Source: Heterobasidion occidentale
Lineage: Eukaryota; Basidiomycota; Agaricomycetes; Russulales; Bondarzewiaceae
Assembly: GCA_039111635.1 (NCBI GenBank)
Contig: JBCAQO010000007.1
Span: 806,001 to 870,000, forward strand
Direction: 5' to 3'
DNA: 64,000 nucleotides
How positions within the stretch are numbered: position 1 is the first letter of the stretch; the number at the start of each line of letters is the position of its first letter. Made by a program: the position numbers and the translations under genes. Under the pieces are notes generated by a model. The model saw nothing but the letters and a program-made list of their open reading frames with translations. It was not told the DNA's origin and made no database searches. Of the stretch, positions 20,597-33,243 are shown one piece after another.

Positions 20597-23148
20597 ATGG
20601 CTTTAGCAGGTATCAGCGCGGGGGAACCGCCGCCCCGTCCGACAACGCCCATCCAAGAGCGTGTTGGCGGGTTCATCGCCAAACATCATACCAAAAAACT
20701 TGTTAAACCATTGTTGAAGAGCGATCTGATGGGATGCGTACAAGATGGTCTCCCTGTCGAGGACTTTGTCCGCGACATCTGGCAGTTCGGACCGAATCGC
20801 CTCGAATGGGAGAAGAATGAATGGAATCTACAGCTGAATCCCGTATTAGCGGCCGCATTTCAAGCTACTATGGGACACTTCGAGCCGGAGCGGTATCCCC
20901 CATTTGTCATGATGATCGACGACGCGGTGCGCAAGCTCATAGAAACCCTGGGCCTCGAGCCGCACTGTCCCCTGGTGTTCGAGCCGCTCGGAGAGAATAA
21001 AATCAAGAGCGAGAGGAACGAGCGCAAGCCCGATGTGATCGCCATGCCTCCCCTGATAGCGGACGCCTGGCAAGAGTCGCAGGCGAACGATCCAGAGGGG
21101 GAGAAGATGTCGTTGAAATTCTCGATGGTGGTTGTGTTCATGGAGCTCAAGCCAATCTTGAGGAAGAAATCGGCGCCCATCGAACCTCCACCGAAGATGG
21201 TCTCCGAGCAGCAGAAGGTATTGACTGGGACACAAGCGGGACTGAAGCGGAAGGCGCATTCGCAAGAGACTCCGCCGAGTGCAAAGCGGAGGGCCCTCGA
21301 CGCCACTGACAGCACCAGCACCGGGACTCGTCTAGCTCCGTAGATCGATGGGGGTCTCCAAGTACCGAGCGCACGACATCGACATCGACATCTCTTGCCG
21401 CATATCGTAGGCACAGCAGGGCCGCTGCTGTAGCTGTGAAAGCCGATATAGAAGCAGAAGTCGAGGAGGAAGGAGAGGCGGCTGAGGAGTCAGCTGCCCC
21501 ACCGGCAGCAGGCACGTTCGTCGCTGGCATACCGACCCTACGAGCAGTCGAGACGACCGAGGCGGGCCCTTCTCGCATCATTGCCAGCAAGAAGCTCCTT
21601 GCAGAGGTTAGGAATAGTGGTGGTAACCTGACCAAGGCCAAGAAGCGCAAACTACCGGTGCTGACCTCAGACGAGCTGCAGGCTGCAAGCTATGCGTCAG
21701 AATGTCTGGCGGATGGCCGACGCCGGTACACTGCAGGGATCTTTATCCGGGATCTGATGGTGTCACTCTGGTACTACGACCGGATGGGGGTGATCAGATC
21801 GCAAGAGTTCAACTTGATCGAAAATCCGAGACTGTTCTTCCTTGCTCTGGCGGCGATCACGGAGTGCAACATGGAGCGGTTCGGGTATGAGCCGATGATC
21901 CGCCCACCGTCGACGATTGTGTCTCCCACAGTCGGACCGCCGATGCATCTGGACGGATGGGAGATTCACATTGAGCACGGCATCGACGCAGACAACATTC
22001 TGGTTCCCGGCGTTGTGAAGATGAAAATCACGGGAGATCCTCTCTACGTGCAGCCTGGGATAGTGGGCCGCGGGACTTCTGTCATACCCGTGGTCGTTAT
22101 TCCTGGGCACGAATTTTCAGGGCTGGAAGCGGGGAAGAAGCTGGTGGTGAAGTTCAGCTGGCCGGCTGCGTCGCGTGTGGACTCCGAGGACGGACTTGTG
22201 CGGCGGATCTGCAAGCGGATTGGAAGGAAGGAGGGGCGTCACATCACGCCAATGCGATTGTCAATGATGTTGGAGGGCGCGCGGCTGGGCTTGCCTCGGA
22301 TGGCGGAATCACTGCGGAAACTGTCAGGAAGTGTTGAAGAGCGGGTGCTCCGCGTGATCGTATGCGACCGTCTGAGACCTTTGAAGGATCTGGAGACTCT
22401 CCCAGATTTCCAATCTGTTTTCCTTGATCTCGTTCGAGGTACTATCTTTCTCCAGGTTTCTAGTTGTATTATTCTTGCTTATGTTTGTTCCAACAGCACA
22501 TCGCGTGGTCTTCAAGAGGGCCCACGTCCTCCATCGAGACCTCAGCATTAACAATGTCATGTTCGGGGTGACGCTGGAGGGCAAGCCGTACGGTGTGCTT
22601 ATTGACTGGGACCTCGCGATCGACGTCGAAGCAAAGGCTGGTGTTGGGTATACTGCGTCTGCATCGCATCGCACGGGTACGGGGCCGTTCATGGCGCTAG
22701 ATCTGCTGGGCTCCTCCAGGAACTCTCCTCATTTCTACCGCCACGATCTGGAGTCATTCTTATACATCCTGATCTGGTGTGCATGCGGCTTTCTCCTCGG
22801 TGGCGAGGAAGTGCAGGAACGCAAGTTCGTTGGGCTATGGGCAGTGGTAACATGGAATGACATTCGCAAAGATAAAGCGACACTGCTCTACCATCCTGAT
22901 CCGGCAAACTATGGCCACTTGCAGGCAGCGATTACGACACCATTCAAGCCCCTCTGGGAAACATGGATTCGGCCTCTCGCGGACATGGTCGCAGAGGCGG
23001 AATTAAGGCCGGAGAAGATTTGAAGAAACGGTTGGAATGTGACTCTGAAACGCTGGGCGGTCGTATGACGTATCGAAAGTTCATGCAGACGCTAGGCGTA
23101 GACTTTGATACTGCACCACACAATTCGGAATTAGACTTGCTTGACTGA
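20597..23148 (+). pseudogene. FunK1-type fungal protein kinase, copy 1 (two frameshifts)
   Basis: The N-terminal region (MALAGISAGEPPPRPTTPIQ onward) runs open to about 21,320. There a 2-base insertion compared with copy 2 (CCGGGACTCG) leads to a stop at 21,343. The proper frame resumes (ELQAASYASECLADGRRRYT, LWYYDRMGVI, the typical FunK1 N-lobe) to about 22,440. After an intron (GTACTATC..CAACAG, ending about 22,499) comes the catalytic lobe: HRDLSINNVMF (catalytic D and N), LIDWDLA in place of DFG, then GTGPFMALDLL and FYRHDLESFLYILIWCAC. Near 22,999 a G run is one base short compared with copy 3, shifting the C-terminus; the proper end DLLD is at 23,148. FunK1 kinases are a large basidiomycete family of mostly unknown role. 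Confidence 0.85.
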
Positions 23149-25898
23149 TGGATTGTATTTGTTTTTCTTGCTATTCCCCTGTTGTAGGTATACTTTCCTA
23201 TACTGTTTGTTGGTTTATGTCGTCAGTTATGTATACTTGAATGCACCAGAACCCAGCATTGCGCGAGTGTATTGAGGCATTGACAGAGAAGAATTACAAG
23301 CTGTCCCCCTCATGCACCTTTCAACGCAAATACAAATAAACACATTCACAGCATAAGTTTGGGACATAAGTTGACGGAGCATGTGCAGCCCTGTGCGTAA
23401 CCGTGATTCAGGCATGCTTCATGGACCTCAGGCCGTCCCACTTCTCAGAAGATAGTAGCGCCGTCTCTCCAAGAATCCTCGCCGCGACTACGTACCCCAA
23501 CCGCGCCTTGTTCCGCGCATGCCCGCCGTGCATCGGAGCACTCATCAACACCCCGACTGCGCTAGCACTCAGACTGGCAAGGCTCCCCAAACTGCCCTGC
23601 GTATGGCTGCGCGGGTGCGGCTGCTCCGGGAACGGCGCCTTTATCTGCACTGCGCGGGCACGGTCGGCAGCGTGTCATCTTGCGCGATGCGCCGGTATGT
23701 GCAACAGTGAGACCGTCTGGAACTGCGAAGAAACACGCGACGCAGGGAGACCACCAACACAACGGCGTGGGCGTGGGTGATGGAAACCGAAATGAATGCA
23801 CTTGCTTGCTGGCAGGGGCTCGTCCTGGAATTACTTGTGCAGCACGGACTCCAGGCACTTACTATGGAGATCGAAGCCGGCGCTCGAGTTTTCTGTGGCC
23901 AGCTCCTGCACCATTTACAGATGTGCAGGGGTACGATCGCAGCTACGACAGCGAAAATGGCTCCTTCAATTGAACGTTATTGTCTTTGTGTCTAGACAAA
24001 CGAGCGCAAGAGAATTGAGTAGGGGCACAGACGCTTCCTATTTGCATACTCGGACATATGCTCGATGTCTGGAGACTCTCTCTCTATGAATATAGACGCA
24101 TTTATGTTAGTCAAGAAACGTCTTTCTATTCACGCGACTTGCCATCGGGCATGCCTAGGCAGCACCTCCAAGATCTTCAACAGTTATTCCTTTCAAAAAG
24201 GTACATTCTTCTTCAAGCCAAGCCAAGCCTCCTCTCCCTAGAAGATAGACCGCCGACTGGGCAGCTCCGAGTTCATGCAGCCCACAGTCCAGCAGTCAAC
24301 AGCTTTGTGGTGATGCTTTACGCTCATGAGCAACCGCGGAGCGCTGTACTAGATTGTGACCACGATCTTGTCCCCGGCGAAGAGCCATTGAAGCGGCTGG
24401 TACATTAAACGCATGAGCCCTCCCATTTTGACGACGCCCCGGATGGGATGAGAAATTCCGCCAGGTTCCAATCGTGGTGGAGGATGTGGGACTGTACAAG
24501 GAGCCGTTAAAGAGCTGGTGGATCATATACTTGAGCGCTGTGGTCGGTGTTTGGTGGTCGCAAATGGATTGGGTATGGTGATGTATGAGTTGCTGGGAAG
24601 AAAGGTAAAGATGGTATGAAGACTGTCCATGACATGAGAGACCAACGAGGAAATCCTGCCCTGTGTATCCAAAGACCATGTAGATAGAGTAGTCCTCGAG
24701 TAGAACCTCCTTGAAAGTCACGAGCTACGCATCCGACGAGACGAGACGCACTACAATCTATCTGATCACGCTCTTAATTGCATGGAGCTCGCCGTTGTCG
24801 TCCTGCTTTTGACTTTGTAGACGCAGCCGTACGTGCTGGTCCCTGGAGGAGATGGAGCTGAGGATGTCGTATTTGGAGACGAGACAACATACGGTGGTGG
24901 TAGGCACGCATGAGGTCATGGTGGGCGGCGCTGATACAATTGTCGACCATGTCGTTCGTTAAATGATTTGCTTGTGCGCAGGATCATGTCGTCTCAGAGG
25001 TCGTGCTGGATGATGTGGGAGAGTGGATGGCCAATGGGATGGGGCTAATTTCCAAATATGGGTCCTTGTCCGAAACAGTTGGTCCAGCGGCCACGCAGAC
25101 GCACTTGATGGGCGCACACGTCGGCGATCTTCCACTATTGACGATGATCAGTGACACTACTCACTTTGTACGAGATTGCAGACACTTATCGCTTCTGTCT
25201 CGTGCTTCTGTGTAAACTGACCGCGTTTGTGTAAATTTCCTTTGGTTTATCGTGGCAGACATCAACGTGAGTCATCTGACAACTCTGCATGTTGCCCTGA
25301 TCTCACCTTCAGGATACATGTACTTGAACATTCACTAATTAACTGCTGGACCCCAGCGCGTTCGGTGAATGTGCCTGGTATGCCTCAGTTCAATATGTTT
25401 GACGAATTGACCATTCTGACAGGTTCAGTCAGGTTCGGTCATACTGCGGAGTAATCACTGTTCAGTCTGTGGACCTTTATATCCTGCTTCCGCGTATACA
25501 CATGGTGCGCATTGGTTTCGCTACATAGTTTTCCGCGCACTTTTTCCACGTCGGAGATCCTCTGCTGGTCGCCAAATATCCCGCAAAACCACGAAGCTAC
25601 CCAGACACGTGGCCTACATGCGGAGTTCCAATACGACCCAGGGCACTATCAGTCTCACTTGAACACATGCCTTATGTATGCTCGGAGCGCCATCTCTCAA
25701 AGGTCAGTGCTGAGCATGCTCTAGCTTTCATTCATGTTCTTAAAATATTCCACGCAAAGTACACGAAATTTCCCGCTCTCAGGTAACACAGAAGAGCCGC
25801 CACCCCACTCAACAACACCCACGTAAGAGCGCGTTGACGGTTCCATCGCTAAACGACATACCAAGGAGCGTGTTGACCCATTGTTGAAGAGAGACCAC
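23149..25898. other. 2.7 kb without an assignable gene
   Basis: An 80-codon minus-strand frame (23,650-23,408) reads GGHARNKARLGYVVAARILG and ends SEKWDGLRSMKHA. It looks protein-like and may be the 3' end of a decayed gene. A second minus frame (24,721-24,296) has no recognised motif. From about 25,790 the sequence matches the 5' coding part of kinase copy 1, but copy 2 has no corresponding ATG and has an in-frame TAA (about 25,823). The rest shows nothing I can name. Confidence 0.4.
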
Positions 25899-28304
25899 AT
25901 GGGCTGCGTCCAAATCGATGTTCCCGTCGAGGATTTTGTGCGCGACGTCTGGAAGTTCAAAGCCGATCGCCTCGGGTGGGACAAGCATGAACAAGATCTA
26001 CAGTTGGACCCGACACTCGTTGCCGGATACATATCCTCTCTTGAGAATCCCGAGCGGGAGAGGGCTCCTTCCTTTGTCAGAATACTTGACGACGCGGCGA
26101 ACAAGCTTGTGATGACACTGGAACTCAAGTCGTCTTGTCCCGTGGTGTTCGAGCCGATTGGGTCGAAGGAAAATGAGAGCGAAGAAACCGACCGCGAGCC
26201 GGACGTGATTGCCATGCCCCTCCTGATAGCGAAAGCCTGGCGCGAGTCGCAGGACAATGATCCGGACAGGAAGAAGATGGGCTTGGAATTTCAGATGGTA
26301 ACTACGTTCATCGAGTTCAAGAAGACCAAAAAGAAGAGCTTTGCGCCTATCAAACCTCCACTGAAGATGGTCTCCGAGCAGCAGAAGGTATTGATGGGGA
26401 CGCGAGCGGGTATGAAGCGGAAGGCGCATTCGCAAGAGACTCCGCCAAGTGCGAAGCGGAGGGCCCTTGACGGAACGGACAGCACTAGCGCCAGCTCGTC
26501 CAGCTCCGTGGATCAAATGTGCTACCCAAGTAAGAAACGCACGACATCGATATCTACTTCTCTTGCTTCATATCGTAGGCGCAGCAAGGTCGTTGATTTC
26601 CCTGTGGAATCCGATATGGAAGCAGGGGTGAAGGAGGAGGGAGACACGTTTGCTGAAACGTTTGCTCCACCAGCAGAAGTCAAATTTGTCGATGAGACGC
26701 CGACCCTACCACTACCACCCGCTGAGACAGCCGAGGCGAGCGCTTCTCGCGTCATCGCCCGCAAGAAGCCACCTGCAGATGTGTGGGACGATTATGGTAA
26801 CCTGAACAAGGCATGGGATCTTAAGTCACCAGTGTTGACCGAAGACGAGCTGCAGGCTGCCAGCTATGCGTCGGAATGTCTGGCGGATGGTCGACGGCGA
26901 TACGCCACAGGGTTCTTCATCCGGAATCTGATCATATCACTCTGGTACTACGACCGGATGGGTGTGGTGAAGTCGCAAGAGTTTGACATCGCTGAACAAC
27001 CGAGGCTGTTCTTCCTTGCTCTGGCGGCGATTGCGGATTGCAACATGGAGCGATTTGGGTACGAGCCAATGATCCACCCACCGCCGACGATGAGGTCTCG
27101 CACAGTCGGACCGCCAATGCATCTGGACGGATGGGAGATCCACATTGACGAAGGCATCGACGCAGACAATATTCTGGTTCCCGGCGTTGTGAAGATGAAG
27201 ATCACGGGAGATCCACTCTACGTACAGCCTGGAATTGTGGGCCGCGGGACTTCTGTCATACCTGTGACCGTCATTCCTGGGCACGAATTTGCAGGACTGG
27301 AAGCGAAGAAGAAGCTGGTGGTGAAGTTCAGCTGGCCGGCTGCGTCGCGTGTGGACCCTGAAGATGGTCTTTTGCGGCGGATATGCAAGCGGATTGGAAT
27401 GAAGGAGGCACGGCACATCACACCGATGCGACTGTCGACGATGTTGGAGGGTGCGCGGCTGGGCTTGCCACGGATGGCGGATTCATTACAGAAACTGTCA
27501 GGAGATGTCGAGGAACGGGTACTCCGCGTGATCGTATGCGACCAGCTCAGACCTTTGAAGGATCTGGGGACTCTCCCTGAGTTCCAATCTGTGTTCCTTG
27601 ATCTCGTTCGAGGTGCTGTACTGACATTTTGAGTTGTATTATCCTTGCTTATGTTTTTTTCAACAGCACATCGTGTGGTCTTTAAGAGGGCCTATGTCAT
27701 CCATCGAGACCTCAGCATTAATAACGTCATGTTTGGGGTGACGCCAGAGCGCAAGCCGTACGGTGTGCTTATTGACTGGGACCTCGCGATCGACGTCGAA
27801 GCGAAAGCTGGTGTTGGGTATGCTGCATCTGCATCGCATCGCACAGGGACAGGGCCGTTCATGGCAGTAGATCTGCTGGAGTCGCCTAAGGATTCTCCTC
27901 ATTTCTACCGTCACGATCTAGAGTCGTTTTTCTACATCCTGATCTGGTGTGCTTGCGGCTTTCTCCTTGGCGGGAAAGAAGTACAGGAACCCAAATACGT
28001 TGGGACGTGGGCGGCGTTAACATGGAGCGATATTTACTCAAAGAAATCGACCCTGCTCTATAATCCTCGTAACTTGAAAGCGGCCATTACGACACCATTC
28101 GAGCCCCTCTGGGACACATGGATTTGGCCGGTTGCAAAAATGATTTCAAGAGCAGGAACTCAGGCTCGTGAGGATGTGGAGGGTGGGTTGAAATGCGACT
28201 CTGAAACCCTGGGCGGTCGTATGACGTATCGAAAGTTCATGCAGACGCTAGGCGTGGACTTTGATACTGCACCACACAATTTGGACTTGGACTTGCTTGA
28301 CTGA
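25899..28304 (+). CDS. FunK1-type fungal protein kinase, copy 2
   Basis: Exon 1 is open from before 25,899 (first in-frame ATG) to about 27,612; the intron is GTGCTG..CAACAG (about 27,613-27,665); exon 2 runs to 28,304. Features: GCVQIDVPVEDFVRDVWKF, a Ser-rich linker (DSTSASSSSSVDQ), the FunK1 N-lobe (LADGRRRYATGFFIRNLIIS, LWYYDRMGVV), KFSWPAASR, then HRDLSINNVMF with catalytic D, LIDWDLAID, and TGPFMAVDLLESPKDSPHFY. The C-terminus is MTYRKFMQTLGVDF to DLLD. Compared with copy 1 the first 33 codons are lost, because an in-frame TAA interrupts the homologous 5' sequence. The kinase lobe is complete, so activity is plausible. It lies 2.8 kb after copy 1 in the same orientation. Confidence 0.85.
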
Positions 28305-30835
28305 TTGAATGTAATTTGAGTTGCTATGCTCCTGTTGTAGTTTTACTTTTATTGAGATAGATTGGTCATGTCGTCATTTTCGGAATGGCTCATTTTGCCA
28401 GAAGAGAGGCAAGCCGGTGTCTCCCGGCCCAGTATGTCACCGGTCGGTTCCTTGTCTCAACCGCATCTCATTCGACCCACCATAACGTTTGCATCCGATG
28501 CCATCTTCCTATCTCTTCAGCTGAGAGCCTGTATATCAGCATGCATCATCTGGGCCTGCGAGACATTGGCCCATGAGACGACACCCGCGCTCCGAATTTT
28601 GTACTTTTCAACATGGTCACGGTTTAGAAACTCATCGGACGAGTTCGTTTCTATATGCGCCAGGCGAATGTGGTCCAGCGGTGTAAGGCTGTAGCAGAGT
28701 GAAACATTGTGAGTTGTGTTCACCGATCGTTCTATTATTCTGATACAAATTCTCCGAAAATGCCCTCGCTATAATAGAATGCGATGATCTCCGATTCGCG
28801 TTCCTGGTCGGACAAAACAATGCCCATCTCGTCAACGCAATCATTTCGACAGTCACCGCAGAGCTTTAGGCGTTCACCCCGCGACACTTACCTTCCTGGC
28901 TATGCAGCAACAGACCGTCAAGGATAATGTGTCCCAGGATAGTGCAGGGATCTAGGTTATCAGAATTCAAGACGGATGGTCTCAAAGCTGCATTACTTTG
29001 AGACCATCTGTTCATGAACTTCTTCCATTCACGGAGGTTGTCCCCATCGAATCTCGATGGCGACTTCTAGTCACAACGTCCTTTAAAAAGGGCAAGAACA
29101 CGTCCCGGAGCATCATCTCACTCCTGGCACTATGGCATTCGATCTCAACAGCACCTATGCAGTCTTGTACATGGGCGTGGTCGTATCCTCCATGTAAGTC
29201 CGTTTTGAGGTTTACTTTGCGTTCGATGCATTGAAATGTGAACTCTGTAGGTTGTACGGCTTGACGTGCCTTCAAACGTTTCTCTACTTCCAATCGTATC
29301 GTAAAGATTTCGTCCCTATACGAGCTTTGGTGAATATCTTCCTGCCATATCCTTATCTCAATTGACGGTTCTCTACAGGTTTTCACGATGTTGTGAGTCG
29401 TGAACCTCGTCCTTGCACGTTCGTAGAGCTGAATTATGACCGGAAGGATCGTCGACAGCGTGCATCAGGCCTTCATAATCCACGCTGGCTTTTACTACCT
29501 TATCGTGAACTTTGGCGACACCACAGCAGTAGCTCCCGGCAATTGGTGAATTTCACAACTTATGTCACTTACCCGCTGCGTGTACTATGCTCACGAATTC
29601 AAACTACCAGGAGTGTCCTTGTACGTCCTCGATCTATCCACTTCTCACTTCGTCCTTGTCTTATCCTACGTTGTAGTCAGCAGTTTTTCTCAGCGTAAGT
29701 GAAGCCGTGCAATTGATGATGCAGATTACTGATCAGGGGGGATCCAGGCTATCTCAGGTTTTCTCGTCGAATGGTGGGGTTTTCTGCAATGTGCATTGTA
29801 TCAACACTCACCAGCTTCACCAGCTTCATGGTCTGGCGCCTTTATCGATGTACGGATTATCTTTATTTATTTGACGTTGTGCTGACTACATAATCGATAA
29901 TCCACAGTGAGTCATGGCCAGAAATGGCTCTGCGCCTCTATTGCAAGTGTACTGCTTTCTATTCCTTCTTCAACGTCGCTTATCCCTGAATCATAGTTCA
30001 CTCTGATCTTCGTCGACTTTGGTATGGCTACGCTATCATGTGTTGTACGCTAAACATGCTGATTTTCGTAACGCTTATCTCTGGAAGGAACGAACATAGG
30101 TGGACTTCAATTTCTATCTTCACACAATGCTTCTAATAGCGCCCGTATCGATAAGCGTGGCCAATACAAGCGTAAGAGCTATACTTTGCACGACGTCGAG
30201 CATGGTTGACTTTCTATGTGCAGACTAAGAATCTTCAGGTTTACGGCACCTGTTGGACATCAGACCCAGATCCTAAACGTGCGCTGACCACTTCACTGGC
30301 CGCGATTGATTCCTCACCTATTTCGTAGTCGACTGCGATAGCGGGGTTTTCTCTAACTGTCATCAGCGATGCGGTGTTGGCCGGTGTCCTCGTGTATTAT
30401 CTTTACAAGTCTCGCACTGGGTTCAAACAGTACGGACGTTCATCATATAGAGGAGCCAGGAACCTATCTTACTTTGTTGCAGCTCCAATTCGATAATCGC
30501 CCGACTCGTTCTTTATACGGTTACGACTGGTCTCCTTACCAGGTAAGCCAATCTTTCAGTCCACTCTTTCGCAACCTAATTGTTTTATTCAGCCTCAATG
30601 CATTGATCGATTTGATTGTAGTAAGTGATCAATCAGTCAATGACCCGGATTGCACCTCACGTAGATGACTGCAGTATGTCGTGATCCCTCACGACTTTTA
30701 CTTCATCTTCTTCAATTTCATGACATCCAAGTGTGAGCGATGGCACCTCTCGTCTTCCCTGACTCTTTTTGACAATCACACCCATGCTGCAGTATATTGC
30801 AACTCACTTTTAGCCACGTAAATTTCGTTTTTGTC
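27780..30835 (+). repeat. Left arm of a 3-kb inverted duplication
   Basis: From the kinase catalytic region through the DUF6534 gene this block matches 63,733-60,650 in reverse. Identity is high in both coding and intron sequence, so the duplication is fairly recent. It ends in the penultimate DUF6534 exon region near 30,835. Confidence 0.85.
28975..29008. promoter_or_regulatory. Perfect 13-bp-arm hairpin upstream of the DUF6534 gene
   Basis: Arms GATGGTCTCAAAG and CTTTGAGACCATC flank the loop CTGCATTA, 124 bases before the ATG at 29,132. It is preserved without mismatch in the other arm of the duplication (62,474-62,507). It could be an operator-like palindrome or a transcript hairpin; function unknown. 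Confidence 0.6.
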
Positions 30836-31063
30836 GACCTTCGGAGCCTTTTATGATATTGTTTTGATAGGTTGAACTCTAGAGCTTCTGTGCGCTCAGC
30901 ATCTCAAGGAACGGATCTGGAGTTGGTCTCCTTCACCAGGGCCCTACATGTGCAAGACCAACACAAAACAAATACCGTTCCGGTCAATGTGCACGTCGAT
31001 GTCCATGTGAATATCATAAACTCTCTCTGTCCATCCCATTCTTTGATGTTTGCTCACTCGTAA
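29132..31063 (+). CDS. DUF6534-like multi-membrane protein
   Basis: Many small exons alternate with 45-60 nt introns. Readable pieces in order: MAFDLNSTYAVLYMGVVVSS (29,132), then after GTAAGT..GTAG LYGLTCLQTFLYFQSYRKDF, then IVDSVHQAFIIHAGFYYLIV NFGD, RFSRRMVGFSAMCIVSTLTS (TM), ISDAVLAGVLVYYLYKSRTG (TM, about 30,364), PHDFYFIFFNFM, and VYCNSLLATLNSRASVRSAS near 30,792-30,900. The last matches the NSLLA-LNSR signature of the basidiomycete DUF6534 family. These are predicted seven-helix plasma-membrane proteins of unknown function. The C-terminal exon ends at 31,063. Exact exon joints in the middle (29,695-30,360) are not resolved. Confidence 0.7.
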
Positions 31064-31992
31064 CCTTCTTTAGACTTTCAAGACGGAACATGAACCCCAC
31101 TCTGCCTGGTCTGGCGAGAAGACGACCCTTGACATGGTATGCCGCTCTCGGATTTTTTTGAGCCTGTTGATTGACCCTATTTGCAGGTTGGTGACACGGA
31201 GTCACAAACCAATATAGGAGAGCACTCGAGATAATTGATTGTGCGCCATGTTCCAGTGCATATGTTGTATCTATTATCCCGTCTCAGAGCGAGCGAGACC
31301 CACCAATACACATACATCTATGGGTAGACGTGGGCCGACCAGAGTAGCAGGATCTTGAGCGACGCCATGCACCTGCTGGTAAACTATGAGCTGACTTGGT
31401 CCGATGATTATGGGGGCAGAGTAAGTCTGATGGCGCGTTGACTGCAACCAAGTCCTGTAAGTAGCTCACTTATATCAACAAAGGGCGCAAATATCTCTCA
31501 CATTGTTCCCACGCGTATCCCATTCCACACCTCCTTGCATCCTTCCAAGCTCGCTAGAATCGCTTACCAAGGCAGGTGTGGCGAGATTTGAACGGTTGGC
31601 TGACACTTTCAACAACTCAACTCTGGGTCTACGATATCTATAGCGTGGCAGGCAAGCTCTCTACCCTCTCGACGCCACGACTGTCGTTTTCCTCCAATCC
31701 TTCAGAACTCTGTGCCTTCGTAGAAGTGGCTGCATGCTCACTATTCAAGACATAGTCTTCAGAGTGGCATGTCCTTGCCGACTTGGTCAATACTTGGTTG
31801 TACAACATCATTGTCCCCGTGAGAGGGGTTTGAGGTGCGTGGATATACTGAGACAAGCGAATAACATTCTCATTCTACACGGCATCTTACTGAAAAATAT
31901 CAAAATACGAGAACATCGAGAGGTGCGTGCTGCCGCGTGCTGTCAATGATCATTGCCAAACCTCGAAGCACTTCTGCCCTTGACCCAATCCT
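31064..31992. other. Intergenic, no gene recognised
   Basis: No coding frame above background. A tRNA T-loop-like string (GTTCAAATC on the minus strand near 31,587-31,600) lies here, but a full cloverleaf could not be built. Confidence 0.4.
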
Positions 31993-33243
31993 CTAGTTGA
32001 CTTCCACACACCACCAACCTTCCTCCTGCGATCCATCGTCTGAATCCGCAACGAGGCGAATATGTTTCTTCCTCGTTGCATGTTTCTTCATCAAGTCGAA
32101 GCGCCTCTTATTCAACCCTTTTGGATCACAGACACAGCAGTAAAATAACGGATGCTTGGCCAGATTCATGTCTAATCCGTCTCTGATAGTCGGCCATTGC
32201 GGATCGTGGTCTCGGAAGTCCTGGTGAATCTGGGTAGTGAGGACATGTCGGCTCTGGTCGTGCTTGTTCTTGAAAACCTGCTTGCAGTTAGAGATGGGAC
32301 ACCCCAAAGGAAATCGTTCTCTTGGACTTGACATCGTGTCTGGAGCTGAATTGAAAACTTCGAGCTCTGATGTTATGGCCGAACCCTGTTCGCGTGGATG
32401 GCTGGATTTCTTCTCGTCTTCCAAGGTGAGGTCACAGCCTCCCTGTGGCATTTCAAGGCAACTATCCCCAGCCAGATCTGCAGAACGGGACTTTCGCTGG
32501 GCCACCGGATATTCGGTTTGCCCTGTCGTCCTGGGCGCCCTCGGTGCGTCTTCAATTCCATTTCCCTGCAATACAAACGTTTGAGGGGTAGGCTTGACCA
32601 TGTACGGACGAAGCTGGGGAAGTATTCAAGGGGAGCAGGACTTTCGCTCTGTGATCGCGTGGCAGCCTCGTGTCCGGAATCCACGATGATGATTATTTGG
32701 ACCTTCGTGCGGGAGCTGTGCTATCTCTTCGAACATCCTTTCGACATCGCTACGGGTAAATCTTCCAGATGCCACAATAGCGCAGGCGCTTCGCCGACCA
32801 GCGCCTTCAGATAGCTCCGCAACGTCCTCTGCGGCCGGCACTGACAATATCAAGGGGATCGAGCCATCGTATACGTCTCCTAGTGCGGTGACAAAGTCGG
32901 CGAGTACCATGCCCCAATCTACATGCGACGGCTGACTGCTGTATGAAAGCGAACGAGGATGGTGTTGTGGAAAGAAAGCCATTGAGCGGAAATCCGCACC
33001 GGAACGGCCCTTATATCCTCCATTCCGACGATGTGGCAAATGACCTCGTTGCAGTTGACTCAAATCCTTGCCCCCTGCGATGCTATCCGAACACTGTGGC
33101 CATGAATTTGAACTTCCTATTTCGACCCCGCATCCTGCCCCGCGTCTACGTTCTGCCGGCGACCGTAGCTGTGCACCACATCTGGGGATTTCGGCCGACT
33201 TTATCTTCATATGCCTCTCGACTATGTTCCAAACCTCCTCCAC
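31993..33243 (-). CDS. C2H2 zinc-finger-like protein
   Basis: Two open blocks on the minus strand (33,243-32,626 and 32,601-31,993) can be joined by a short intron ending TTGTATTGCAG (about 32,583). The C-terminal half carries CPISNCKQVFKNKHDQSRHV and then FYCCVCDPKGLNKRRFDLMK KHATRKKH, two Cys2His2-type zinc fingers with unusual spacing; the second is the better fit. The N-terminal half contains VDWGMVLADFVTALGDVYDG and RFTRSDVERMFEEIAQLP and is otherwise unrecognised. It probably binds DNA or RNA; the target is unknown. The start (33,243) and intron are provisional. Confidence 0.55.

Noticed and set aside
31575..31660. Possible tRNA on the minus strand (GTTCAAATC T-loop-like string followed by CACACCTGCC)
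   Set aside because: The T-stem does not pair, and no matching acceptor 5' half or anticodon arm could be placed; treated as a chance match or fragment.
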